From positions 60,749,119-60,813,118 of the forward strand of contig OU015501.1 in the NCBI GenBank assembly GCA_907164885.2: DNA of 64,000 bases, read 5' to 3'. Below the pieces are notes generated by a model. The model searched no databases and was not told the origin of the DNA. It saw nothing but the letters and a program-made list of their open reading frames with translations. Shown piece by piece: positions 12,539 through 26,300 of the stretch. The position numbers and the translations under genes are program-made. Source of the DNA: Dolomedes plantarius. Lineage: Eukaryota > Arthropoda > Arachnida > Araneae > Dolomedidae. The first letter of the stretch is position 1, and every line of letters begins with the position of its first letter.

Positions 12539-15500
12539 AACCAAAAATATTCGTACCCTGAACAAGATTTGAATCACTGCAATTCACTCACGTTCGTGAA
12601 ATTTTATTGTAACTTTGTGAGTTCAATACACCTATATGGTATTACAAAACACTGTAATATATTTAAATCAGGTTTATAAATTCTGAAGTGGTGTTCTTAA
12701 GTTTATTTTCTAAGCTCTCTAAAAATTGTAATTAATAATCATATCACGGAATGAAGTTCTTATTTTACTACTCTCTGAATTATACAATACCTTAAACTTC
12801 AATTTCTATCCAAAGATAATATAAAAAAGGAAATTTTTAATAAACTTTTGGAATGTTTTATAGCATTTACTAAATGAAACCCATCCCATGGATAGCGAAC
12901 ACATTGATTAATAAGATCTGTATGCGTGTTGATTTCAGTTGTCTTTACTGGTGGTTTGAGGTAGTTTTCTAATTTTAATCCCTAATTTCTTCGAGTTATT
13001 ATAGGTAATTGCTAGCGTTAAAAAGATTTCAATCAGGTCGACAGAGGAAAAATAGTTTTTTTTTCTGCTGTCAGAATAATTACTTAATTACTCGCCCAAC
13101 ATTTTATTCTTATGGCTGTATGTAAATAAAAAATGCAATTATATGGAATTTTTATGGCCACTAAAAAAGAAACATTTAATTACTACATAATCTGTTCTCT
13201 AATACAATTGAAGACGCTGCACATGTAAAGGTGAAAGGTGAAAGGTGAAAGTGAGAATTACTTAGGAATTTCCAACTAATTCAGTAGACTACATACATTC
13301 TAGTAGAGTTGGCAATCTATTTGATACATTCTATTCATAAGGGTAATTTGCAGTTCATTTTTTTGTTCATTTAGTTATTAGATATGTTATTCTCTTTTAT
13401 TGGTTCCAAAGTATTACAGCACTTTTGCAAGACATAAACCTTTTTATTTTAAACCACAGACATTATTTTTGTCTATTTGCTTCTTTGTCTGCACGAGTGC
13501 TCTTAGCTAAGTATCCACGCCGACTTCAAATTAAAAAAGGCACACGTAGTTCTGTGATTTTTTTTTCTTTTTGCGTTTACGCTTCATAGAAATCCGTCTG
13601 AGATATATAATTTGGGCTAAGAATGAAGGACTTCTTCCCATTATTATTAGGTCAGTAGTTTCTAAGAGAGAATTCATTTGTTTTTGTGAAGTTATTTTTG
13701 AGAAGGAATGAATAGGTCAAATTTTCAATTTGCCGTGGATGCCTATGTAAAGTAATGAATTTTCTCTGGTTCAATTTTGCTTTTCAACGAGCTCATTGTT
13801 GAAGAAGCACATTAAAGCTTTTTCATAGGACGTATTTTTTAAAAATTTATTTAAGTAGGTACTAAGGAGTCTTTTTTTTTCAATGGAGCATCTCAGTATC
13901 TATTCATCTTTTTGATAAAACAAAAGATAGTACTGAAGTTTTACCCCTAAATTCCTTACTATTTCTACTTTCATCGTCGTGATGAATAAATCAGTTACAA
14001 AATATTACTTTCGAGAAACGATGCATCTTTTTTTCCCTTATCCTATCTGATTCAACATGTTGAAATGTTAATCCCTTCATCTCCTGACTAATGTTGCATT
14101 ATTATATTGTTTAGTGAAAAAATGAGTATTAAACAAACTAACAAAAATGCAACTATTGTAGCTAAAACTATCGTGGTTAAACAGGAGAGATGGCTGCATA
14201 CCTGAGAAGGGATGTTTAGAAATAATGGATGGGAACGGAATCAAATATGATCGAGAGATACATCTTTAAGTGGACAATTTTTTCCAGTTAATGAAAATTA
14301 ATAATTATGATTGGTTGAAGTGTAATGAACAATCGGAAATTTAGAAAGTATGAAGCTGATACCCAAAACATGGTTTCGTGCATATTTCTACATACTTTAC
14401 TTCTCATGTTTGGACTATTCTTTTTGAACTAGGCGCGTCTATCAATGACAACCTGCGCATTATTAGACCCCGTCATGATATTCACTAACGTTAATAAGAT
14501 TTTTTAACTTATATTACAAAAGAGGAAATATTTAGCTATTAAATATTTAATGGTCTGTAAATTTTCATGTTCCCTCCCACAGGATTATCAAAAGAGATTC
14601 TTTGGATATCAAAACGAAATTTGATAATGACAACTTAATATGCTTCCTTCCACTGGTAGCTTAGATGAAGTTTTTAAAGTCATTCTGTCCACGGAGGGGA
14701 TATCAACCATCATCTAACTAAATATCATGCATTACGCTTAAAGCGAAACGTACTACCTGCTAAGTATTAAATTAAACATTCGGCTTAATTCGGAAAAAGA
14801 CGATTCTATCTAAAAACCAGCGGAGAAAGCTATGTGACGCACCCAATTCAGATGCTCTACATATAGCTGAATTAAAATTCTTGCCAGTTTACCTTCCTCG
14901 TTTATGATTGGATGTAGCCTTTCTTGTCAATGTGACAAATAGCCCATCAATGGGACAAAAAACTGAAAGTGGTTAAAGTAGATAGCAATCCTAATTAGAT
15001 AGAAAACCAACTTTTTTCTTATATTCATGGGAGTACAATATTTGCAGATTAGACAAAATAATTCTATTGTTTAAGTTATTGTTTGATTATTTATCTGAAT
15101 GTCTGTTTATAATATCACTACTAATAACTTTTAAATATTATCAGAAATATTTATATCCAATAATTTGGGAAATTTAAATTTTCCTAGACTACGCTCTAAA
15201 CGAAGATAACATTTTGTGTGCTCATATACACTTTATTTCATGCATTACTTACAAGTTATGACATAAAGTTGATTTTCCCTTTTAAAATCTTTAGAAGTCA
15301 CATTAAATTAATAATGCTGTCTCTCAGAAAAATCTCATGTAGTAAAAATGGACCTAAAGGTCCAATTACCGAACTCTCAGATAAAACTGTAAAGCTATAA
15401 AGTTTCTTTGCCAGGCCCTAAACGCCAGCCGTGAAATTTCCAATGTGTTGATGGATGCCTTCACCATTAAGATACCGTAGTGATGAAAGGAAGTTTTATT

Positions 15501-17980
15501 TTGAAGGACTTTCCTTATATATTTGCCCTTTTTCCCTTTAAGGCAAACGACAAGGGATGTTCATGGACTTTGTTTATTTTATCAACATTTTTCAATAGTT
15601 TTCATTATGCACTGATTTGCGCCACGTTCTATAATTTTTCTGGTTTAATGCTCGGGGACAGTTATAACGATTCTCTGCCAGATCCGGGTCTCTGGACTGG
15701 ACATCCTATCTGCAGATGGATGCTTTAACCATGAAGTTATCTTGGCTATGTAAGGAAGATTTATTTCAATTTCTCCCCCCCCCCCAAAGTTTATGGTATT
15801 CCAACGCATTCCTTAAATGTTGCGATATCATTCTTTGACACATCCAATTCATAAAAGTAACAAAATAAATTGGACATTAGGCGAAAATAAGCGCCTTATA
15901 TCCAATATATTATTTTTCGTCAGATGAGAAGAGATTGGCAGTGAAATAACCTTTCAAAAGGCCAAACATAACGTACGTGACAAGGTCATGCTATTGTCTA
16001 GAGAAAAACTCTTGACTCGTGTAAAATGAACACCCGTTTTTTTCTGCGCACAGAAAAAGGTTATCACTTTGCTAAGACCGATAAAATAATGTCATGGAAG
16101 AATTCTTCGTGAAAGATTTCAAATTCCCCTTTTTCCTCAGAGGAAAAAGGTATAAAATCAGACTTTTTCCCAGTAGAAATTATACTTAAAGCATTTGCCG
16201 TCTGCTTGTATCAAACATATAAGAAATTTGAGAGATAAATTGCACATTTTGCTTAATCAGATTGAATAATCAGTATGAAATTTTTCATAGCACATTAAAT
16301 TTTCAGGGTAACTATTAAAATTTGTTTGATCAGGAGAGCCCAAAGAAACCAGGGTATTTGATGTTGTATTTATAAGTAAACAAAAAAGTAGTTTGCAGAA
16401 CTATTACAACTAGAATTTTAACTAGCACATAAAAGGCTAACAAATCTCTCTCTTTATCTCCCATAGAAACATGCCCAGTTAATCATTACAATAAATGAAG
16501 TTTTTTTGGAGTACGAGGCTGTAATTTTGAAAATAAATTACTATAAATAAAACTATAAGTTATACTAGAGCACAAATAAATAGTTTTTAAACCATAGTCT
16601 TTTAACATTCCATACCTTCTTCAATAAAGCCCTACCCTCAATAACTTCATATGATTGAAAAGTTAAATAATAACTTAGTTAAATATGCTATAAGATGTTT
16701 AATAATCTTGCCCTTATTGGTGAAAAATTTTCCATATTTATTTACAGTTACGCTAAATATATAAGAAATGCAATTTTATTTTTCTTTGTTGATGACAATC
16801 GGTTTATTTTTAATCTGTAAGTTTGATTTTAATCTGCATATTATTTTTTAAAATAGATTTTATAGCACTCAAACCCATTGGACATAACAGTTGAAGCAAT
16901 GCGAATTGTATATACCGAATCTATAAGTTGCAGGAGATAACCTTACCTCTCAAAAAATAAAACAAACGGCCTAGCTACCTACTTACGACGTATTTCTCAG
17001 AATTTCTTCCCAAATTAAAATTTTAATAGCGTCTTACACCAAGTTTAAAAGATTTCTTCATTCAATTTTGTCATTATTTTTAGATCTCATCTGTTCGGTT
17101 TCAATACCACATAACTTTTACGTTGCATTCAATACAAATTGACAAGTTTCTCTTCCTAAGGAACATAAAAATTATTTCTTATAAATTGACTCCATTTTAA
17201 TAAATAAAGATTAGTAATGATTTCAAAAAATGTATCGGGGGAAAAACTTCTGAAATAGACATCTCATGACTAATGAGTTATTGTAAAAGCTTTATAAAGA
17301 TAAGACTACCAGTTTACTGGTAGTCTGTGAAAGTAACGAAGTGATTGAAAAAACAGCAGGGAAAAAATAAATTACTCATCTACGTTTGATAAGAATCTAC
17401 GTTTACATTATACAGGTACATATGCTGATATGCAAGCACTTAAAAACGCAAAATACGAATGATTTAACTTCTGGTACATAAGGGGTGTGTAATGCACTCA
17501 AGCAAACGTGTTTGTCCTTCAGAGGTGTCAACCCTTCAATATGTCTTCCGTCAAATATTCAAAAAAAGTTTATTGAAAGAAAATATTGATCTATTAAACA
17601 AAATATTGATTTATTAAAAGAAAAAACTCGCCATTCTGAACTATCCTTTATCATATAAATATGAAGAATGATGTTTATATGAATCAAAACTATTATATAA
17701 TCAATTAAATATTTTTAATGAAAAACGGTAAGCATGATTTTTTTCACATTAACTTTAATCCATTTTAAGCTACAAAGGCAAAAATTTTAAGGATTCAAGG
17801 TATATATTGGTGTTGTTTTTATTTCAAAAACTTGGCTACCTCAAAACTAAAAAAGGCTTTAAATGTCCTTTAGTTTTCATTAAACATTTGCGTAGTCTAG
17901 TAAAATGAATGTTCTTCTTTACTCCTCTTATTGTTTGAACTCATATTAGCTTGTATTTCACACTTAATAAGGATGTATTT
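12539..17980. other. 5.4 kb of AT-rich non-coding DNA, probably intronic
   Basis: No coding exon was recognised. Visible oddities are a short GGTGAAA triplication near 13226-13250, a diverged direct repeat of about 266-bp period (GATGGATGCCTTCACCATTA at about 15450 and GATGGATGCTTTAACCATGA at about 15715), and a short palindrome at 17303-17326 (AGACTACCAGT, TT, ACTGGTAGTCT). Confidence 0.4.
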
Positions 17981-18193
17981 TTCTAATGCGGAGACACTTG
18001 TCGTAAGACATTTGCTTGTTGTTATTCACCATGGAGTCTTGTTGGCTACTTTATTGTGGGAGCACCATTTAGGTGAGCCACCATTGCTCCCTTTGAGAGG
18101 ACAACACGTTAACGACCAAGTCTTATTCGGGATTTCAACCCAAGCCAACTGCTTGGAGACTCACGACGCTAACCACTATCCATGTGGACGGCT
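17981..18193 (-). repeat. tRNA-derived SINE, family A, copy 1
   Basis: On the - strand it reads GATAGTGGTTAGCGTCGTGA (A-box-like), then a B-box-like motif, GGGTTGAAATCCCGAATAAG, then ACTTGGTCGTTAACGTGTTG, CCCACAATAAAGTAGCCAAC and a tail ending CTCCGCATTAGA. Related copies lie at 23339, 35425 and 39767. The open frame across it is not a gene. Confidence 0.8.
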
Positions 18194-18995
18194 AATAATG
18201 ATAAATAATAACTATAATAAATTTTTAATAAATTTGGATTCATTCAGGAACAAAAACATTTCTTAAAATCTAGACTTTCATACTAACTTTTGATTTTTAC
18301 TTTCACCCAGTACGTTTAGGTACGCTTCTATTCATTAAAATAATTTCCCACCGCAATTCTAATGTCAAAATTTCACACTGCGCTGAGACAATCTTCGAAT
18401 AGCTGTGAGCAAACAGACCATTAAGAACAAATAGCTGAGCCATTTGTTAAGTTACGAAATTACATGCTCATACACATTCGCTCATCCCTGAAATCACTAT
18501 ATCACTAGACTAATCTGTATGTCCAAACTTGTCGTTCTCGAGGGAACACAAATTTCAACCTCAGATATTTTGGAAGGAAAAATTCAAGGTATAATGACTC
18601 CTTTTAGAAGAATTTTAAAGGCCCTTATTTTTTTTAGGAATCGGTGTTCATTCGACTGAGCATAGAGAAATAGCTTAGGCCGGAAAAGAAGAGAAGAATG
18701 ATTAGTATATTTTAAAGCATATTTGTATAAGGACTATCTATTACTCAGGAGGGGTGTATCCTAAGCATGCGTTAAGACATTTATATGTCGCTGTCCTTGT
18801 GAAAGAAAGAAAAGGTAAATAAACAACATAATAAATAACGTAAAAATGCCTTGTTGAAAAATTATGCCCAGTCACATGCTAGCATAGCTGCGTCCTGGAG
18901 CATATCACACATATTTTTACTTACTTTTTCAAGTTATCATTGTAACTTGATTTATTTACGAATATGTTAAAAATTAATCATGTATTTTTCCGTAG
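18194..18995. other. Non-coding DNA before the first visible VWC-gene exon
   Basis: AT-rich with no recognised element. It ends in the acceptor at 18995. Confidence 0.4.
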
Positions 18996-19391
18996 GTGGT
19001 GCCGATTTATCAAGGACAAGCAATAAATCGGATTCAAGCTCAGAACTTAGGCCAACATTCCAGCCTATTCAAGAAGACACTACAGTTGATGATTCTTCAA
19101 GGATAGATAATATTCCCAGTGGAACATCTCCTATAGTATATGATATCCATATTGATACAACCGCGTCTACAGAGGACATGAAAACAGTAGCAGCAACATC
19201 TACTGCTCACGAGAATTTATCTGAAAGTACCGAAACATTCGATGACAGTACAACTTATGAAGCCTCTTCAACTGTAAGTGACAGTACCTTCCACACGACT
19301 CTAAAAGATGATGACAGTTTGGTATACATTACATCAACACAGGAACCTACTCAGGACTATGATACCAATTTCTTCAATGATATTCCTGGAG
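18996..19391 (+). CDS. VWC/mucin-like gene, exon: acidic Ser/Thr-rich linker
   Basis: Internal coding exon of 132 codons. The acceptor ends in TTTTTCCGTAG at 18995 and the donor GGAG|GTAAAG follows 19391. Both junctions are phase 1. The peptide is rich in Ser, Thr, Asp and Glu with no cysteine, as expected for an extended, O-glycosylated spacer. The last codon base (G) joins GC of the next exon to give Gly just before the first Cys of VWC1. An ATG at 18980 precedes the acceptor in frame but lies in the polypyrimidine stretch, so I treat it as intronic rather than a start. No domain was recognised inside it. Confidence 0.78.
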
Positions 19392-20076
19392 GTAAAGTTT
19401 TTGTTCATTAGCTCTTAATAAGAACGGTTCTGTTTCTCTTTTTAAAGATCTTGAAGCATTCACGATGTACCGAAACACTACAGTCTTACGAAAAGTGTAA
19501 ACTTTAAAAATTCCTTCTTATTTATATGGAAAACTCCAACTTAAGCGTGTAAAATATAATTTTAATATATTAGTAATCCTCATTTTTTTAAATTCAGTTT
19601 AAGCTGTAATGTCAAAATAGATTTAATTCGATGGGCTTTGGGATTACATACGTTTATTCTTCCTTTTTCTTTGTCTTACCATTTTTATCTTCTTTTTAAA
19701 CTTGGAAGAACATGAGTACTGAATTTCATGATTAAATTTCCACACTTTAGAGAGAGATATAATAGTCCTTCATGAAATTTATGGAAATAAAGTTCGATTT
19801 TAGTTATAATTGTTTACCTGATAACTTCTTCATATTGGACATCAACTGCAAATATTCGTAGAAATCCCTTAGCTCATAAAAATTGTTATTCCTTATATTC
19901 ACCCTTTTGAATGCTGGAGTATTTTTTAAAAAAATGTATTAAAAACAATTAATACAAGCTGTTTAAAATTTCAACATTTCTTTGCACTGTTTATTGTATA
20001 GATAATTTAAATAAATAAATAAAGTATGCTATAAATTAACAATAAAAAACTTATTATTCATCTTCTATCATTTCAG

Positions 20077-20262
20077 GCTGCATGGTGAATGGAACATTAT
20101 ACGGCGATGGATCTGCCATGCTGTCAAGTACTTTCTGTGAATACTGTTTCTGTATTCGGGGTAAATCTACTTGCTTAAAACCCAAGTGCCATCTTGCCAT
20201 CGACGGTTGCATTCCTCACTATGACACTCATTACTCTTGCTGTCCTTCCAGATATGATTGCT
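20077..20262 (+). CDS. VWC/mucin-like gene, exon: first complete VWC module
   Basis: A 62-codon, phase 1-1 exon bounded by ATTTCAG and T|GTGAGT. It encodes exactly one VWC module with the canonical ten cysteines. After the opening Cys comes NGTLYGDG, then a CxxCxC cluster (CEYCFC), a Cys pair around KSTCLKPKC, DGC, a CC pair (YSCCPS) and a closing Cys. One module per exon is typical of VWC proteins such as chordin relatives and tenectin. The module is likely disulphide-bonded and extracellular. The following exon (24303) restores frame with TCG (Ser). Confidence 0.88.
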
Positions 20263-21549
20263 GTGAGTTAAATATCAAAATTAGAGTCCTTGCTAAGTCC
20301 GTTTTGATCAGTATAACATTTCTGAACAAAATCATCTAGATCTTATATTTTATTTATTTCGCTGTCTTCATTTTTTATATAAGTTTTCCTTACTTGATAA
20401 ATTCTTACTCTAACCCATAAACAAACTATATCATTTTTTGAAAAGAGGTAGAAAAAGATTAATAATTTGACTCTGCAGTATAGTAATCTTCATAAACTAA
20501 TAGTCGTAACTCCTAACACATCCTTAAAACTAATTTTAAATGTATAAATATGCTTAGAAGCAACTTTAGTTGAAAAATATTTATTAAAACGTTATTCTTT
20601 CAGTTTTGCAGCTATAACCAAATAGATAAAATGAAAGCTTTTTTATAATAAATTTGTGTCGTTCATATTTTTGTAAATGAAAATTGTACAAGTTCAAAGA
20701 TGGCAAAAACCTCGTTATTTCTAAACTTCTTTCTGAAAGCGACCGGTAAGTTGACTTTTATATTCCTTATATATGAGTAAATTAAGTCTTTATGTACGTT
20801 TAAAATTGTCTGAAATGTGCACATGCAATAACCGTTTCCTATATTTTTTTTCTAAATTTAAACTTTACATATAAAATAATTAATGCAAAATATATCTATT
20901 GGATAAACGAACAATGTATTTGAAAATCTAAAACTTTGATATACTGAACTAGTTCAAGACAGAATTAAATATTAATTTTCTACGAAGTATCGTGATAAAA
21001 ATGGATTAACAGAGTAGCCTTTTTCGAACTACATTTTCCTACTTAATATATATTTGAACTCAAAATTGTTTTCAAGTTGAGCTAATATTTACAATTTTTA
21101 TGACTTCTTTTTATGAATAGAGCCTCTTTCGAAACTACAGTGGGTCTCAAAGCATGTACTGATTTCTATCTTGTGGTGGTGGTCTTTAACTAAGCTCTCC
21201 ATTCCTCTAGATGTGGCATTCTTCGTTTGTTTGGTAAGAAATTACAGGAAAAAGTAGTATTTACATGTTGTTTTATTCATGCATTGAATTACAATACCCA
21301 AAGGATACGGTGCCAAGTATAAATTCATCAGAACCGTTGATTGTTCTCTGGTGGGAGACATTTTATTTATTTGTTTTTCACCATAATTGGAGTGTTTACG
21401 CAAGACCTGTATTTCTTTTTGTGGGAAATGTGATAAAAATAGTGTTACTTTCAAGAACTTGAATTATCAAAAGTAGTATTTTCTAGCGAAGAGTTAATAT
21501 AATCATTCTAAATTAAGGAGTTTGATACAGATTTTCATTTAAATATGTA
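20263..21549. other. Intron sequence, nothing recognised
   Basis: Left part of the 4.0-kb intron between VWC1 and the short linker exon. AT-rich; no exon or repeat boundary seen. Confidence 0.4.
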
Positions 21550-21968
21550 CAGTAGATTCCCGTATAACGCGATTAATATGTTACGCGTTGTATGAAATCA
21601 CGAGTAAAAATCTATTATAACGCTAATGATGTTAAGGTAAAATGTTAAAGTGACTATTATCATATAAAATTTGATCGTATAATATGAGATATTAGAAAAA
21701 AAATAATATTCATTTAAACAAAACTATTTTTTTCATATGCAAATTTATCCCGTTTAAACATTGTTTTTAATGCGATATCTAACATGGTATATTTTAACTA
21801 CTTCGTCCAAATCCTCATGTGCATAAAAATAAATGTATGTACGGTGTTTAAAAGGGAAATTCCCACATTTTATTCTGTAGCGCGTAATACGAATCAAGTC
21901 ATCGCGCTTTTTTTAACGCGTTGTATGAAATCGCGGTGTATGAACTCGCGTTATACGGGAGTCTACTG
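21550..21968. mobile_element. Pogo-like MITE, about 419 bp
   Basis: The left end CAGTAGATTCCCGTATAACG and right end CGTTATACGGGAGTCTACTG are inverted repeats. TA precedes the left end, and the right flank is AA, presumably a mutated TA duplication. Inner sub-terminal copies (ACGCGTTGTATGAAATC) also occur at both ends. The TATAACGCG motifs recur in the elements at 26301 and 31987. Confidence 0.82.
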
Positions 21969-22592
21969 AACTTTAAACTTGAATATCTTTTCGTGAGACT
22001 TGTAAGGAGGATCAACGATTTAGGGAAGTGGTTTGTACGGTAGTAAATTTGTTATAAATTAGATCTGAAATGCCAAAGAGTGTAGAATCGATTCTAACCA
22101 TAATTTATTTTTAATGACACGGTAAATATGACTGAATGTGGGAATGAATGTTGCAACCTTATAATGCATTTTTATCTGCGTACGAATCTATACCTCTGAC
22201 ATTAACAGCTTGAGATGTACCCTCTACCAGTTCAACTACCCTGTCGACATAAAGAAATTTTCTTTTCGATCATTTTCCTTACATTACTTCCCCAATTTTT
22301 CTTTTGAGCAACGCCAAATAATAAGAAGTTGGCAGTGGGTATTCATTTATTTGTTAGTTTATATACATAAATATATAGTATATATTTAATTCCCTACTGT
22401 TAACACTGCAAAGTCTCCAACCCTTTTTTAATTCTTAGATTTCATTCATAAATTAATAAACTACAGCAATAATAAATTACTTTCAATTTTAAAAAACATT
22501 TCCCACTATAAAAACACCTTTTCATTATATTAATGCGGTATTTAAACAGTAGGGAAGTCCAACGTGAGAAATAAAGTATGTGTGTGTATGTA

Positions 22593-22596
22593 TGTG

Positions 22597-22669
<73 letters not shown>

Positions 22670-22708
22670 TGTGTGTGTGTGTGTGGTGTGTGTGGTGTGT
22701 GTGTGTAT
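22593..22708. repeat. Compound (TA)n/(GT)n microsatellite
   Basis: A TA tract (about 22603-22629) followed by GT repeats with GGTGTG interruptions. The open frames on both strands here are artefacts. Confidence 0.9.
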
Positions 22709-23338
22709 GTGTATGTATAAACATTTTTTGTATTAAAAGCTCTATTTATAATCATGCTGCTGTGCTATAATATTCGCATTATCAGGTTCAGTGGACTGAA
22801 CTGCTGATTATCCATGCAAATTATTGCACGGGTGACCAAAAACTGAAAAACACTGATAATACAAAAATGGTGTTATACATCGTACAAAATGAACTGTTCA
22901 AAGGTTTTGAAAAAAAAATCATATAATCATTTATATGGTCTAATTAAAATAATAACAAAATTTAGCCAAATTTTCAATTTATTCCAGGAATATTATATTA
23001 TATTCCTTTGTTTGTGAGTTATGTTGGCATTTTTTAAAATAAATAGTATTTTACTTCTCATGTTTTTCTTTTGAGATGTAAGTATAAACAGGAGTTTGGG
23101 GAATTGATACGTTTTGAATCTAAAGCCATATACCGCATTCAAACGGTTTCGTAGTTTTCAATAAATGTAGGACAATGTTGAGAAAACCCTCTCATTGAAG
23201 AAATCTGTGCAAGAGGGAAGTCAGTACTGCAGTATAAATATATTTATTTCATAATCGAAAATCATACAGATTATTTTGTTTAACAACAGTATTTAGGAAG
23301 CACTATACGACAACCCTGTCGTTAATTCTCGAAAACAA

Positions 23339-23553
23339 TGCCTACGTGGTGTAGTGGTTAGCGTTCTGAGCTGTCCGCAGTGCACTTGGGTTTAAATCCC
23401 GAATAAGGCTTGGTTGTGTCCGTGTCGTCCCCCTTATAAGAAGCAATGCTGACTCATCTATATGGTGCTCCCATAATAAAGTAGCAAGTAAAATAGCGGT
23501 GAATAACAAAAGATAAATGTCTAACGACAAGTACCTCCGCATTAGACTTAAAA
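23339..23553 (+). repeat. tRNA-derived SINE, family A, copy 2
   Basis: The head CTACGTGGTGTAGTGGTTAG is A-box-like and GGGTTTAAATCCC is the B-box-like motif. The body contains GGCTTGGTTGTGTCC and CCATAATAAAGTAGCAAGTA and ends CTCCGCATTAGA followed by an A-rich tail. Confidence 0.85.
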
Positions 23554-24302
23554 AGAAAAAAAATTTCTCGAAAACTCATAAATTTTCAATTTTACGGATA
23601 CTTTCGTTTCTATGTTTATCTTCAATTTTTTTTTTAAATCTCGTTCAGGAAATTAATGCCCGAAACTTCAAAACAAAATCTTCAAACTTTAGATAAAATA
23701 TGATAAGTGACCTATGTTATTAAAATATTTTGGAGCCGCGAGATTGGAGCAATATGGTTGACAGACTTTAGAATTTTACACACCGGGAGGTTAGCTTGGT
23801 TAGCTATTATTCTTTTTACCATCATAATTTTAAGTACAAATACGAAATAAAGATGTTATATAGTGTATTATAATTGAAGGTCAATTATTATTTTTTTTTT
23901 ACACTGATTACATGCTGGAAGGCGACATATTTATTAACTATGGCTATAATAAATTTGATAATGAAAATTTCTAATATTACAAACAATTAAAAGCGCTAAA
24001 GTTATAATTTATTGTATTTGAGGTCCATATTTACTCACTGAAAAATATAAAATATAGAGAGTAATTGCGTTTATTACGAATTAATTAATTTATCATATAA
24101 TGTATTATGTAGCATTAAGAGCTATCATGGATAAAATGACTTATTGTTTATGACTTCGGATTATTTTTGTCCTGGAAAAAAAATAATATGCACAGAATTT
24201 TAAAATATTACATGAAAAGTCTAGGCTCTCTCATTTTTGCTTTTAAAGTCGTCTTGATCGCGTCTGCTCAAAGACCTATAGCTGATCTGTCTTGTATTTC
24301 AG

Positions 24303-24380
24303 CGCAAAGAACTTCAGAGAGTACTGCATCGATGGAAACAACTGTGATATCTACTGCTCTTCCTGAAACCACGTACTTTG
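24303..24380 (+). CDS. VWC/mucin-like gene, exon: short Ser/Thr linker
   Basis: A 26-codon exon after TTGTATTTCAG at 24302, ending at TTTG|GTAAGA. It is phase 1 on both sides and rich in Thr, Ser and Glu (for example ASMETTVISTALPETT). It would be a short glycosylatable spacer between VWC1 and VWC2. Because it is small, the call rests on clean splice sites, phase agreement with both neighbours and matching composition. It could be skipped without changing frame. Confidence 0.65.
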
Positions 24381-24486
24381 GTAAGATTATTTCAGTATCT
24401 CTGCTACATACAAAGTATTGCTTTGAATATATGTAAATTCTATTCATCAAAAAATATTATGAGACAGCTGGAAAGTACAGTTCATT

Positions 24487-24496
24487 TCAGGTAAGT
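24487..24496 (+). promoter_or_regulatory. Possible zero-length (recursive) splice site
   Basis: TTTCAG|GTAAGT places an acceptor directly against a strong donor, 110 bp after the donor at 24380. Such sites can act as ratchet points in long introns. The upstream polypyrimidine tract is weak and the intron is only 6 kb, so this may be chance. Confidence 0.25.
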
Positions 24497-26300
24497 CATT
24501 TTATATTTATTCCAAGTCACAAGGCATCTTTCACTTTATTCACGGACAACACGTTTATGGTAAGTTTGCTAAAATTATTAGAAAATAATTATTAATCTTG
24601 GTAAAGTGCTTTCCATATCATTAAGGTTTTTATAAACGCAATTCTTAGTGAATTTTAATGTGTGTTCATTACAATAAAGAATCATAACTAAATGTGTGTG
24701 TCTTTTTCCTCAACAGCATTATTAATTTAGCAGTGGGAAATATATCCCTAACGTTTTCAGGTTTGTTTGGAATTTAAAATACCAAATAAATTTGCCTAAA
24801 CTTTTCTATCAAAAACTTACTCTGTTATATCGTGAAGCTGTTTACTACCCGTAAAATGAATTTTTGTGTCAAATCTCTTATTCGAGTTTCAGCTAAGAAA
24901 GGATGTTATGTTAATTTATCATCATAAAAACTTGCAATTTGTTGCCTAATGTTACCCTAAAAGTTGTCAGTAATTGAGCAGTGTTTGACGCAGTCTTTAT
25001 ATCATAGAACAAATTGAATGTAGGATATTATTTTATATTTATCAGCATATTGCCACATTTGCATATGTCTATATTGCACGCTTGCTCTAGCACAACGTCT
25101 CTCGTAAGAAATACGTTTTGAAACTAACATTTAGAAACACTTCTTACATAACCCAGCATGTTATACATGGAGGCTATATTAAGAACTAAATTAAGAATGC
25201 TAAAAACAGTAAAGAATAATTTTTATAAAACATAAATGTGTTAGTTAATAATCACAACACATACTTCATAGTTCTAGGTGCTTTAACTGTTAATTAGAAA
25301 ACTCCAGTATATTTAAAAAAGCAAATGTGTGTGGCGAATCTCAATCTACGTATATTATCTTACGTTTTATCCATTACGCATTCACAAGAAAAATATACTG
25401 GAACATTTTCCTATCAGTTATTATGCCATGAATCTTGCATATTTTATTTTGATACATTTTTGTCAGTATAATTATATTAACTGGTGTCTTAAAATCCAGT
25501 GAAGTAATTTGACTCAACTTTCAAGTACAAATTACAATAATTCGTATTTTTTCATCCTTCTTTTGTTACCTGAATTATTATATTTCAATATATTAAATAA
25601 CAATTAATGTTTCAATTCAGCCATGTAATTGCGTTTTTTATTCTTTTATGTTTATTAAATTTTTATACAGGCATGATGTAAATTTCTTTTTTTTTTATAT
25701 CAAATTTAGCCAGCTCATCTGAGGTATCTGTTTTACGTTTTCATATGCATAAAATGTTGATCTATAAGTTAAGATGTATTTCAGTTTCAATTTGCTTATT
25801 AACTATTGTGCATAATGTGAAATTCTCCCTCCAAAATAGCAGGAAGATATTCTCATGAAGACTATGAATTTCAACCTATTAAATGCACAAATAACGCAGT
25901 CTCTATTTACCTATTAATTTTTTATACTGTGTTACACGATTCTCTAGAAATCTCATAGCCTCTCAGGTGCTTGTGGGTCTATCCATTAAATATTTTGCAA
26001 AACGGTTGGCTAGGACATCCTATGACTCAGAGCTATGACTTGCCTAACGTTCGTTTTTACATTTGTGAGAAAAAAATGGAAAGACTTAAAAAGTAGCTTG
26101 CACTTAAAGGCCTATTGTCTTATTTTTTCCATCAAAATTTCAGAAGGTCCAACACGTCTAGCCAATGTACTGGGAGCATGATATTTTAGCGTTTTAAGCG
26201 TGTCATGATATTTATAATTTTTACAATATATAGGCAAAATAATAACACACAAACAAATTCTTTTTATGAGGGCACAGACCAAAACTCAAAAGAAAATATA
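24497..26300. other. Intron sequence, nothing recognised
   Basis: AT-rich intron DNA between the short linker exon and a pogo-like MITE. No exon or bounded repeat seen. Confidence 0.35.

Noticed and set aside
15480..15728. 82-codon open frame as a possible upstream exon
   Set aside because: No cysteine pattern, no phase 1 splice sites, and it overlaps a diverged direct repeat.
17931..18266. 111-codon open frame
   Set aside because: It coincides with a reverse copy of SINE family A, and related copies elsewhere do not keep the frame.
24716..24732. Acceptor-like CCTCAACAG
   Set aside because: The downstream frame needed by the gene meets a TAG within four codons.
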